DNA of 64,000 nucleotides, from NCBI GenBank assembly GCA_029961685.1, contig JARWKL010000007.1, forward strand, positions 12,919,406-12,983,405, written 5' to 3'. Each line of letters starts with the position of its first letter. Position 1 is the stretch's first letter. Under the pieces are notes generated by a model. That model was given only the letters and a program-made list of their open reading frames with translations, did not search any database and was not told the origin of the DNA. This DNA comes from Aristolochia californica. Its lineage: Eukaryota; Streptophyta; Magnoliopsida; Piperales; Aristolochiaceae. Positions 19,639 to 33,476 of the stretch are shown here, piece by piece. The position numbers and the translations under genes were made by a program.

Positions 19639-22600
19639 TCTGTATTTCACTTCACTTTCTATATTTCATCTTTCTTTCTATATTTCATCATACTTTCAAT
19701 ATTTCATCTTACTTTCTATTTTTCATCTTACCTTCTATTTTTTATTTTACTTTCTATATTTCATCTTCTATCTACATTTCATTTTACTTTCTATAATTCA
19801 ACTTTCTTTAGATATTTCGTTTTACTTTCTATATTTTATTTTTCTTTCTATATTTCATATTTCATTCTATATTTCATTTTACTTTCTTTATTTTAACCTT
19901 CTTTCTATATTTTATTTTACTTTCTATATTTCATCATTCTTTCTAAATTTCATTTTACTTTCTATATTTAATCTTTCTTTCTGTATTTCATTTTACTTTC
20001 TAGATTTCATGTTTCTTTTTATATTTTATTTTACTTTATATTTTTCATCTTACTTTCTATTTTTCATTTTACTTTCTATATTTCAACTTCTTTCTATATT
20101 TCATTTTCCTTTCTATAATTCATCTTTCTTTCCACATTTCCATTTTAATTCAATTTTTCATTTTTTTAATTCATCTTTCTTTCTGTTTTACATTTTACTT
20201 TCTATATTTCATCTTTCTTTCTACATTTCCATTAACTTTCTAAATATCTTCACACTTTCTATATTTCATTTTACCTTCTTTCTATATTTCATTTTAGATT
20301 CTATATTTCATCCTTCTTTCTTTATTTCATGTTACTTTCTATACTTCATCTTTCTTTATATATTTCATTTTACTTTCCACATTTCATTATACTTTCTATA
20401 TTTCATATTTTATTCTATATTTCATTTTACTTTCTTTATTTTAACCTTCCTTCTATATTTTATTTTATTTTTTATATTTCATCTTTCTTTCTAAATTTCA
20501 TTTTACTTTCTATATTTAATCTTTCTTTCTGTATTTCTTTTTACTTTCTATATTTCATCTTTCTTTCTATATTTTATTTTACTTTCTATTTTTCATCTTA
20601 ATTTCTCTTTTTCATTTTACTTTTTATATTTCAACTTCTTTCTATATTTCATTTTCCTTTCAATAATTCATCTTTCTTTCTATAATTCATCTTTCTTTCC
20701 ATATTTCCTTTTTCTTTCAATATTTCATTTTTTTTATTTCATCTTTCTTTCTATATTTCATTTTAATTTCTATATTTCATCTTTCTTTATATATTTCTTT
20801 TTACTTTCTACATTTCATTTAGCTTTCAATGTTTCATATTTCTTTCTATATTTCATTTTACTTTCTTTATTTTAACCTTTTTCATATATTTCATTTTACT
20901 TTCTATATTTCACCTTTTTTTCTTTAATTCATGGTACTTTCTATACATCATTTTTTTACTATATTTTCTTTTACTTTCTATATTTCATCTTTCTTTATAA
21001 ATTTCATTTTACTTTTTATATTTCATCTTTCTTTCTATATTTCATTTTGCTTTCTATATTTCATCTTTCTTTCTATATTTCATCTTTCTTTCTATATTTC
21101 ATTTTAGTTTCTATATTTCATCTTTCTTTCTTTATTCCATGTTACTTTCTATACATTGTTTTTCTTACTATATTTCATTTTACATTCTATATTTTATTTT
21201 CCTTTCTATACTTCATCATTCTTTCTGTATTTCATTTTACTTTCTATAATTCATCTTTCTTTTTTTATTTTATTTTACTTTCTATATTTCATCTCACTTT
21301 CTATATTTTATCTTACTTTCTATTTTTCATCTTACCTTCTATTTTTCATTTTACTTTCTATATTTCCTCTTCTTTCTACATTTCATTTTACTTTCTATAA
21401 TTCAACTTTCTCTCTGTATTTCCTTTTTCTTTCTTTATTTCATGTTACTTTCCATATTTCATCTTTCTTTGGATATTTCATTTTACTTTCTATATTTCAT
21501 ATTTCATTCTATATTTCATTTTACTTTCTTTTTTTTAACCTTCTTTCTATATTTTATTTTACTTTCTATATTTCATTTTTCTTTCTAAATTTCATTTTAC
21601 TTTCTATATTTCATCTTTCTTTCTGTATTTCATTTTACTTTCTATATTTCATCTTTCTTTCTATATTTTATTTTACTTTCCATTTTTTCATTTTACTTTC
21701 TATATTTCAACTTCTTTCTGTATTTCATTTTCCTTTCTATAATTCATCTTTCTTTCTATATTTCCATTTTCATTCAATATTTCATTTTTTTATTTATCTT
21801 TCTTTCTATATTTCCTTTTACTTTCTTTATTTCATCTTTCTTTCTACATTTCCTTTAACTTTCTAAATATCTTCGCACTTTCTATATTTCATTTTACCTT
21901 CTTTCTATATTTTATTTTAGTTTCTATATTTCATTTTCTTTCTTTATTTCATGTTACTTTCTATATTTCATCTTTCTTTATATATTTCATCTTACTTTCT
22001 ATATTTCATTATACTTTCTATATTTCATATTTAATTCAATATTTCATTTTACTTTCTTTCTTTTAACCTTCTTTGTATATTTTATTTTACTTTCTATATT
22101 GCATCTTACTTTCTAACTTTCATTTTACTTTCTATATTTAATCTTTCTTTCTGTAATTCATTTTACTTTCTATATTTCATCTTTCTTTCTACATTTTATT
22201 TTACTTTCTATTTTTCATCTTACTTTTTATTTTTCATTTTACTTTCTATATTTCAACTCCTTTCTATATTTCATTTTCCTTTCTATAATTCATTTTTCTT
22301 TCTATAATTCATCTTTCTTTCCATATTTCCTTTTTCTTTCAATATTCATTTTTTTATTTCATCTTTCTTTCTATATTACATTTTACTTTCTATATTTCAT
22401 CTTTCTTTATATATTTCTTTTTACTTTCTATGTTTCCTATTTCTTTCTATATTTCATTTTACTTTCTATTTTTCATCTTTCTTTCTTTAATTCATGGTAC
22501 TTTCTATAAATTATTTTTTTACTATATTGTATTTTACTTTCTATATTTCATCTTTCTTTATAAATTTCAGTTTACTTTTTATATTTCATCTTTCTTTCTA

Positions 22601-25518
22601 TATTTCATTTTACTTTCTATATTTCATCTTTCTTTTTATATTTCATTTCACTTTCTATATTTCATCTTTCTTTCTATATTTCATTTTACTTTCTATATTT
22701 CATCTTTCTTTCTTTATTTCATGTTACTTTCTATATATCGTTTTTCTTATTATATTTCATTTTACATTCTATATTTTATTTTACTTTCTATACTTTATCA
22801 TTCTTTCTGTATTTAATTTTACTTTCTATATTTCATCTTTCTTTCTTTATTTTATTTTACTTTCTATATTTCATCTCACTTTCTATATTTCATCTTACTT
22901 TCTATTTTTCATCTTACCTTCAATTTTTCATTTTACTTTCTATATTTCATCTTCTTTCTACATTTTATTTTACTTTCTATAATTCAACTTTCTTTCTATA
23001 TTTTATCTTTCTTTCCATTTTTCCTTTTTATTTCAATATTTCATTTTTTTTATTTTTATTTCTCCTTTCTTTCTATATTACTTTTTACTTTCTATATTTC
23101 ATCTTTCTTTAGATATTTCATTTTACTTTCTATATTTCATATTTCATTCTATATTTTATTTTACTTTCTTTGATTTGATCTTCTTTCTATATTTTATTTT
23201 ACTTTCTATAATTCATCTTTCTTTAAAAATTTTATTTTACTTTCTATATTTAATCTTTCTTTCTGTATTTCATTTTACTTTCTATATTTCATATTTCATT
23301 CTATATTTTATTTTACTTTCTTTGATTTAATCTTCTTTCTATATTTTATTTTACTTTCTATATTTCATCTTTCTTTATAAATTTTATTTTACTTTCTATA
23401 TTTAATCTTTCTTTCTGTTTTTCGTTTTACTTTCTATATTTCATCTTTCTTTTTATATTTTATTTTACTTTATTTTTTCATCTTACTTTCTATTTTTCAT
23501 TTTACTTTCTATATTTCAACTTCTTTCTATATTTCATTTTACTTTCTATAATTCATCTTTCTTTCCATATTTCCATTTTCATTCAGTATTTCATTTTTTT
23601 TATTTCATCTTTCTTTCTGTTTGACATTTTACTTTCTATAATTCATCTTTCTTTCTACATTTTCTTTAACTTTCTAAATATCTTCGCACTTTCTATATTT
23701 CTTTATATATTTCATTTTACTTTCTATATTTCATTACACTTTATATATTTCATATTTCATTCTACATTTCATTTTACTTTCTTTATTTTAACTTTCTTTC
23801 TATATTTTATTTTACTTTCTATATTTCATCTTTCTTTCTAAATTTTATTTTACTTTCTATATTTAATCTTTCTTTCTGTATTTCATTTTAATTCTATATT
23901 TCATCTTTCTTTCTATATTTTATTTTACTTTCTATTTTTCATCTTACTTTCTATTTTTCATTTTATTTTCTATATTTCAACTTCTTTCTATATTTCATTT
24001 TCCTTTCTATAATTCATCTTTCTTTCCATATTTCCTTTTTCTTTCAATATTTCATCTTTTTTTCTATATTACATTTTACTTTCTATATTTCATCTTTCTT
24101 TATATATTTCTTTTTACTTTCTATGTTTCATATTTCTTTCTATATTTCATTTTACTTTCTTTATTTTAACCTTCTTTTTATATTTCATTTTACTTTCTAT
24201 TTTTCATCTTTCTTTCCTTAATTCATGTTACTTTCTATACGTCATTTTTTTTACTATATTTATTTTTACTTTCTATATTTCATCTTTCTTTATAAATTTC
24301 ATTTTACTTTTTATATTACATCTTTCTTTGTATATTTCATTTTACTTTCTATATTTCATATTACTTTCTCTATTTTTTTCTTTCTATTTTTCATTTAATT
24401 TATATATTTCAACTTCTATCTATTTTTTATTTTATTTTCTTTATTTCATCTTTCTTTCTGTATTTTATTTTACTTTCTATATTCCATCTGTCTGTCAAAA
24501 TTTAGTTTTATTTTTTATATTTCAATTTTCTTACCATATTCCATTTTACTTTCTATATTTGACCTTTCTTTCAATAATTCATTTAATTTCAATATTTCAT
24601 CTTTCTTTCTGTAGTTTATATTATTTTCTTTACTTTTTCTTTCTTTCTGTAGATATTTTATTTTATTTTCTATATTTTATCTTTCATTCTATATTTCATT
24701 TTACTTTATTTATTTCATCTTTCTTTCTATACTTCTCTTTCTTTCTATATTTTATTTTTCTTTCTATATTTCATTTTACTTTCTATATTTCATCCTTCTT
24801 TCTATATTTCATTTCACTTTCTATATTTCATTTTTCTTTCAACATTTCATTTTAGTTTCTATATTTCATCATTCTTTCTTTATTTCATGTTACTTTCTAT
24901 ATATCGTTTTTCTTACTATATTTCATTTTACATTCTATATTTTATTTTACTTTTCTATACTTCATCATTCTTTTTGTATTTCATTTTACTTTCTATATTT
25001 CATCTTTCTTTCTTTATTTTATTTTACTTTCTATATTCCATCTCACTTTCTATATTTCATCTTACTTTCTATTTTTCATCTTACCTTCTATTATTCATTT
25101 TACTTTCTATATTTCATCTTCTTTCTACATTTCATTTTACTTTCTATAATTCAACTTTCTTTCCATTTTTCCTTTTTCTTTCAATTTTTCCTTTTTCTTT
25201 CAATATTTCATTTTATTTTATTTTTATTTCTTCTTTCTTTCTATATTTCATTTTACTTTCTATATTTCGTATTTCATTCTTTATTTCATTTTACTTTCTT
25301 TATTTGAACCTTCTTTCTATATTTTATTTTACTTTCTATATTTCATCTTTCTTTTTATATATCATTTTACTTTCTATATTTAATATTTTTTCTGTATTTC
25401 ATTTTACTTTCTATATTTCATCTTTCTTTCTATATTTATTTTACTTTCTATTTTTCATCTTACTTTCTATTTTTCATTTTATTTTCTATATTTCAACTTC
25501 TTTCTATATTTCATTTTC

Positions 25519-25922
25519 TTTTCTATAATTCATCTTTCTTTCCAAACTTCCTTTTTCGTTCAATATTTTATTTTTTTATTTCATTTTCTTTCTATATTAC
25601 ATTTTACTTTCTCTATTTCATCTTTCTTTATATATTTCTTTTTACTTTCTATGTTTCATATTTCTATCTATATTTTATTTTACTTTCTTTATTTTAACCT
25701 TCTTTCTATATTTTATTTCATTTTCTATAATTCATCTTTCTTTCCAAACTTCCTTTTTCGTTCAATATTTTATTTTTTTATTTCATTTTCTTTCTATATT
25801 ACATTTTACTTTCTCTATTTCATCTTTCTTTATATATTTCTTTTTACTTTCTATGTTTCATATTTCTATCTATATTTTATTTTACTTTCTTTATTTTAAC
25901 CTTCTTTCTATATTTTATTTCA
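25519..25922 (+). repeat. 202-bp tandem duplication
   Basis: 25519-25720 and 25721-25922 appear identical, with the rare TCCAAACTTC variant at 25541 and 25743. 202 bp is 10.6 monomers, so the duplication is not in monomer register. Confidence 0.88.
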
Positions 25923-26873
25923 TTTTCTATTTTTCATCTTTCTTTCTTTAATTCATGTTACTTTCTATACATCATTTTTTTTACTATATTTTATTTTACT
26001 TTCTATATTTCATCTTTCTTTATAAATTTCATTTTACTTTTTATATTTCTTCTTTCTTTCTATATTTCATTTTACTTTCTTTATTTCATCTTTCTTTCTA
26101 TATTTTATTTCACTTTCTATGTTTCATCTTTCTTTCTATATTTCATTTTAGTTTCTATATTTCATCTTTCTTTCTTTATTTCATGTTTCTTTCTTTAATT
26201 CATGTTACTTTCTATACATCATTTTTTTTACTATATTTTATTTTAGTTTCTATATTTCATCTTTCTTTATAATTTTTTTTTTAATTTTTATATTTCATCT
26301 TTCTTTCTATATTTCATTTTACTTTTTATAAGTCATCTTTCTTTCTTTATTTTATTTTACTTTCTATATTTCATCTTACTTTCTAATTTTCATCTTACCT
26401 TCTATTTTTTATTTTACTTTCTATATTTCATCTTCTTTCTACATTTCATTTTACTTTCTATAATTCAACTTTCTTTCTATATTTTATCTTTCTCTCCATT
26501 TTTCCTTTTTCTTTCAATATTTCATTTTATTTTAATTTTATTTCTTCTTTCTTTCTATATTACATTTTACTTTCTATATTTCATCTTTCTTTAGATATTT
26601 CATTTTACTTTCTATATTTCATATTTCATTCTATATTTCATTTTACTTTCTTTATTTTAACCTTATTTCTATATTTTGTTTTACTTTCTATGTTTCATCT
26701 TTCTTTATAAATTTTATTTTACTTTCTATATTTAATCTTTATTTCTGTATTTCATTTTACTTTCTATATTTCATCTTTCTTTTTATATTTTATTTTTCTT
26801 TCTATTTTTTTATCTTACTTTCAATTTTTCATTTTACTTTCTATATTTCAACTTCTTTCTATAATTCATTTTC

Positions 26874-29074
26874 CTTTCTATAATTCATCTTTCTTTCTAT
26901 AATTCATCTTTCTTTCCATATTTCCTTTTTCTTTCAATATTTCATTTTTTTTATTTCCTCTTTCTTTCTATATTAAATTTTATTTCCTATATTTCTTCTT
27001 TCTTTATATATTTCTTTTTACTTTCTATGTTTCATATTTCTTTCTATATTTCATTTTACTTTCTATTTTTCACCTTTCTTTCTTTAATTCATGTTACTTT
27101 CTATACATCATTTTTTTTACTACATTTTATTTTACTTTCGATATTTCATTTTACTTTTTTAATTTTAACCTTCTTTCTATATTTTATTTTACTTTCTATA
27201 TTTCATATTTCATTCTATATTTCATTTTACTTTCTTTATTTTAACCTTCTTTCTATATTTTATTTTACTTTCTATATTTCATCTTTCTTTCTAAATTTTA
27301 TTTTACTATCTATATTTAATCTTTCTTTCTGTATTTCATTTTACTTTTTATATTTCATCTTTCTTTCTATATTTTATTATTCTTTCTATTTTTCATTTTT
27401 ATTTCTATATTTCAATTTCTTTCTATATTTTATTTTCCTTTCTATAATTCATCTTGCTTTCCATATTTCCAATTTCATTCATTATTTCATCTTTCTTTCT
27501 GTTTTACATTTTACTTTCTATATTTCATCTTTCTTTCAACATTTCCTTTAACTTTCTAAATATCTTCGCACTTTCTATATTTTATTTTACCTTCTTTCTA
27601 TATTTAATTTTAGTTTATATATTTCATCTTTCTTTCTTTATTTCATGTTACTTTCTATATTTTATCTTTCCTTATATATTTCATTTTACTTTCTATATTT
27701 CATTATACTTTCTATATTTCATATTTCATTTTACTTTCTTTTTTTTAACCTTCTTTCTAAATTTTATTTTACTTTCTATATTTCATCTTTCTTTCTAAAT
27801 TTCATTTTACTTTCTATATTTAATCTTTCTTTCTGTATTTCATTTTACTTTTTATATTTTATCTTTCTTTCTATATTTTATTTTTCTTTCTAGTTTTCAT
27901 TTTTATTTCTATATTTCAACTTCTTTCTATATTTCATTTTCCTTTCTATAATTCATTTTCTATCCATATTTCCTTTTTCTTCCAATATTTCATTTTTTTA
28001 TTTCATCTTTCTTTCTATATTACATTTTACTTTCTATATTTCATCTTTCTTTATATAGTTTTTTTTACTTTCTATGTTTCATATTTCTTTCTATATTTCA
28101 TTTTACTTTCTTTATTTTGACCTTCTTTCTATATTTCATTTTACTTTCTATTTTCACCATTCTTTCTTTAATTCATGTTACTTTCTATACACCATTTTTT
28201 TTACTATATTTTATTTTACTTTCTATATTTCATCTTTCTTTATAAATTACATTTTACTTTTTATTTTTCATCTTTCTTTCAATATTTCATTTTACTTTCT
28301 ATATTTCATCTTTCTTTCTATATTTCATCTCACTTTCTATATTTCATCTTTCTTTCTATATTTCATTTTAGTTTCTATATTTCATCTTTCTTTCTTTATT
28401 TCATGTTACTTTCTATATATCGTTTTTCTTACTATATTTCATTTTACATTCTATATTTTATTTTCCTTTCTATACTTCATCATTCTTTCTGTATTTTATT
28501 TTACTTTCTATATTTCATCTCTCTTTCTTTATTTTATTTTACTTTCTATATTTCATCTCTCTTTCTTTATTTTATTTTACTTTCTATATTTCATCTCACT
28601 TTCTATATTTCATCTTACTTTCTCTTTTTCATCTTACCTTCTATTTTTCATTTTACTTTCTATATTTCATCTTCTTTCTACATTTCATTTTACTTTCTAT
28701 AATTCAACTTTCTTTCCATATTTTATCTTTCTTTCCATTTTTCCTTTTTCTTTCAATATTTCATTTTATTTTATTTTTATTTCTTCTTTCTTTCTATTTT
28801 ACATTTTACTTTATATATTTCATATTTCTTTATACATTTCATTTTACTTTCTATATTTCATATTTCATTCTATAGTTCATTTTACTTTCTTTATTTTAAC
28901 CTTCTTTCTATATTTTATTTTACTTTCTATATCTCATCTTTCTTTCTAAATTTTATTTTACTTTCTATATTTAATCTTTCTTTCTGTATTTCATTTTAGA
29001 TTCTATATTTCATCTTTCTTTCTATATATTATTTTACCTTCTATTTTTCATCTTACTTTCTATTTTTCATTTTA
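26874..29074 (+). repeat. 2201-bp higher-order unit, copy 1
   Basis: First of three consecutive near-identical units, each about 116 monomers. One of the few differences from the other copies is CTTGCTTTCC near 27452 (CTTTCTTTCC in the others). It contains the TAAATATCTTC landmark at 27557 and a TATATATCG landmark near 28416. Confidence 0.93.
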
Positions 29075-31275
29075 CTTTCTATAATTCATCTTTCTTTCTA
29101 TAATTCATCTTTCTTTCCATATTTCCTTTTTCTTTCAATATTTCATTTTTTTTATTTCCTCTTTCTTTCTATATTAAATTTTATTTCCTATATTTCTTCT
29201 TTCTTTATATATTTCTTTTTACTTTCTATGTTTCATATTTCTTTCTATATTTCATTTTACTTTCTATTTTTCACCTTTCTTTCTTTAATTCATGTTACTT
29301 TCTATACATCATTTTTTTTACTACATTTTATTTTACTTTCGATATTTCATTTTACTTTTTTAATTTTAACCTTCTTTCTATATTTTATTTTACTTTCTAT
29401 ATTTCATATTTCATTCTATATTTCATTTTACTTTCTTTATTTTAACCTTCTTTCTATATTTTATTTTACTTTCTATATTTCATCTTTCTTTCTAAATTTT
29501 ATTTTACTATCTATATTTAATCTTTCTTTCTGTATTTCATTTTACTTTTTATATTTCATCTTTCTTTCTATATTTTATTATTCTTTCTATTTTTCATTTT
29601 TATTTCTATATTTCAATTTCTTTCTATATTTTATTTTCCTTTCTATAATTCATCTTTCTTTCCATATTTCCAATTTCATTCATTATTTCATCTTTCTTTC
29701 TGTTTTACATTTTACTTTCTATATTTCATCTTTCTTTCAACATTTCCTTTAACTTTCTAAATATCTTCGCACTTTCTATATTTTATTTTACCTTCTTTCT
29801 ATATTTAATTTTAGTTTATATATTTCATCTTTCTTTCTTTATTTCATGTTACTTTCTATATTTTATCTTTCCTTATATATTTCATTTTACTTTCTATATT
29901 TCATTATACTTTCTATATTTCATATTTCATTTTACTTTCTTTTTTTTAACCTTCTTTCTAAATTTTATTTTACTTTCTATATTTCATCTTTCTTTCTAAA
30001 TTTCATTTTACTTTCTATATTTAATCTTTCTTTCTGTATTTCATTTTACTTTTTATATTTTATCTTTCTTTCTATATTTTATTTTTCTTTCTAGTTTTCA
30101 TTTTTATTTCTATATTTCAACTTCTTTCTATATTTCATTTTCCTTTCTATAATTCATTTTCTATCCATATTTCCTTTTTCTTCCAATATTTCATTTTTTT
30201 ATTTCATCTTTCTTTCTATATTACATTTTACTTTCTATATTTCATCTTTCTTTATATAGTTTTTTTTACTTTCTATGTTTCATATTTCTTTCTATATTTC
30301 ATTTTACTTTCTTTATTTTGACCTTCTTTCTATATTTCATTTTACTTTCTATTTTCACCATTCTTTCTTTAATTCATGTTACTTTCTATACACCATTTTT
30401 TTTACTATATTTTATTTTACTTTCTATATTTCATCTTTCTTTATAAATTACATTTTACTTTTTATTTTTCATCTTTCTTTCAATATTTCATTTTACTTTC
30501 TATATTTCATCTTTCTTTCTATATTTCATCTCACTTTCTATATTTCATCTTTCTTTCTATATTTCATTTTAGTTTCTATATTTCATCTTTCTTTCTTTAT
30601 TTCATGTTACTTTCTATATATCGTTTTTCTTACTATATTTCATTTTACATTCTATATTTTATTTTCCTTTCTATACTTCATCATTCTTTCTGTATTTTAT
30701 TTTACTTTCTATATTTCATCTCTCTTTCTTTATTTTATTTTACTTTCTATATTTCATCTCTCTTTCTTTATTTTATTTTACTTTCTATATTTCATCTCAC
30801 TTTCTATATTTCATCTTACTTTCTCTTTTTCATCTTACCTTCTATTTTTCATTTTACTTTCTATATTTCATCTTCTTTCTACATTTCATTTTACTTTCTA
30901 TAATTCAACTTTCTTTCCATATTTTATCTTTCTTTCCATTTTTCCTTTTTCTTTCAATATTTCATTTTATTTTATTTTTATTTCTTCTTTCTTTCTATTT
31001 TACATTTTACTTTATATATTTCATATTTCTTTATACATTTCATTTTACTTTCTATATTTCATATTTCATTCTATAGTTCATTTTACTTTCTTTATTTTAA
31101 CCTTCTTTCTATATTTTATTTTACTTTCTATATCTCATCTTTCTTTCTAAATTTTATTTTACTTTCTATATTTAATCTTTCTTTCTGTATTTCATTTTAG
31201 ATTCTATATTTCATCTTTCTTTCTATATATTATTTTACCTTCTATTTTTCATCTTACTTTCTATTTTTCATTTTA
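29075..31275 (+). repeat. 2201-bp higher-order unit, copy 2
   Basis: Matches copy 1 base for base over almost its whole length; the landmark is at 29758. Includes the 38-bp (two-monomer) internal repeat around TTTCATCTCTCTTTC that all three copies share. Confidence 0.93.
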
Positions 31276-33476
31276 CTTTCTATAATTCATCTTTCTTTCT
31301 ATAATTCATCTTTCTTTCCATATTTCCTTTTTCTTTCAATATTTCATTTTTTTTATTTCCTCTTTCTTTCTATATTAAATTTTATTTCCTATATTTCTTC
31401 TTTCTTTATATATTTCTTTTTACTTTCTATGTTTCATATTTCTTTCTATATTTCATTTTACTTTCTATTTTTCACCTTTCTTTCTTTAATTCATGTTACT
31501 TTCTATACATCATTTTTTTTACTACATTTTATTTTACTTTCGATATTTCATTTTACTTTTTTAATTTTAACCTTCTTTCTATATTTTATTTTACTTTCTA
31601 TATTTCATATTTCATTCTATATTTCATTTTACTTTCTTTATTTTAACCTTCTTTCTATATTTTATTTTACTTTCTATATTTCATCTTTCTTTCTAAATTT
31701 TATTTTACTATCTATATTTAATCTTTCTTTCTGTATTTCATTTTACTTTTTATATTTCATCTTTCTTTCTATATTTTATTATTCTTTCTATTTTTCATTT
31801 TTATTTCTATATTTCAATTTCTTTCTATATTTTATTTTCCTTTCTATAATTCATCTTTCTTTCCATATTTCCAATTTCATTCATTATTTCATCTTTCTTT
31901 CTGTTTTACATTTTACTTTCTATATTTCATCTTTCTTTCAACATTTCCTTTAACTTTCTAAATATCTTCGCACTTTCTATATTTTATTTTACCTTCTTTC
32001 TATATTTAATTTTAGTTTATATATTTCATCTTTCTTTCTTTATTTCATGTTACTTTCTATATTTTATCTTTCCTTATATATTTCATTTTACTTTCTATAT
32101 TTCATTATACTTTCTATATTTCATATTTCATTTTACTTTCTTTTTTTTAACCTTCTTTCTAAATTTTATTTTACTTTCTATATTTCATCTTTCTTTCTAA
32201 ATTTCATTTTACTTTCTATATTTAATCTTTCTTTCTGTATTTCATTTTACTTTTTATATTTTATCTTTCTTTCTATATTTTATTTTTCTTTCTAGTTTTC
32301 ATTTTTATTTCTATATTTCAACTTCTTTCTATATTTCATTTTCCTTTCTATAATTCATTTTCTATCCATATTTCCTTTTTCTTCCAATATTTCATTTTTT
32401 TATTTCATCTTTCTTTCTATATTACATTTTACTTTCTATATTTCATCTTTCTTTATATAGTTTTTTTTACTTTCTATGTTTCATATTTCTTTCTATATTT
32501 CATTTTACTTTCTTTATTTTGACCTTCTTTCTATATTTCATTTTACTTTCTATTTTCACCATTCTTTCTTTAATTCATGTTACTTTCTATACACCATTTT
32601 TTTTACTATATTTTATTTTACTTTCTATATTTCATCTTTCTTTATAAATTACATTTTACTTTTTATTTTTCATCTTTCTTTCAATATTTCATTTTACTTT
32701 CTATATTTCATCTTTCTTTCTATATTTCATCTCACTTTCTATATTTCATCTTTCTTTCTATATTTCATTTTAGTTTCTATATTTCATCTTTCTTTCTTTA
32801 TTTCATGTTACTTTCTATATATCGTTTTTCTTACTATATTTCATTTTACATTCTATATTTTATTTTCCTTTCTATACTTCATCATTCTTTCTGTATTTTA
32901 TTTTACTTTCTATATTTCATCTCTCTTTCTTTATTTTATTTTACTTTCTATATTTCATCTCTCTTTCTTTATTTTATTTTACTTTCTATATTTCATCTCA
33001 CTTTCTATATTTCATCTTACTTTCTCTTTTTCATCTTACCTTCTATTTTTCATTTTACTTTCTATATTTCATCTTCTTTCTACATTTCATTTTACTTTCT
33101 ATAATTCAACTTTCTTTCCATATTTTATCTTTCTTTCCATTTTTCCTTTTTCTTTCAATATTTCATTTTATTTTATTTTTATTTCTTCTTTCTTTCTATT
33201 TTACATTTTACTTTATATATTTCATATTTCTTTATACATTTCATTTTACTTTCTATATTTCATATTTCATTCTATAGTTCATTTTACTTTTTTTATTTTA
33301 ACCTTCTTTCTATATTTTATTTTACTTTCTATATCTCATCTTTCTTTCTAAATTTTATTTTACTTTCTATATTTAATCTTTCTTTCTGTATTTCATTTTA
33401 GATTCTATATTTCATCTTTCTTTCTATATATTATTTTACCTTCTATTTTTCATCTTACTTTCTATTTTTCATTTTA
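31276..33476 (+). repeat. 2201-bp higher-order unit, copy 3
   Basis: Landmark at 31959. Identity to copy 2 ends near 33485, where the sequence turns to TATATTTCAAC instead of TATAATTCATC. One difference is a TTTTTTATTTTA run near 33291, which has a C in the other copies. Confidence 0.92.
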
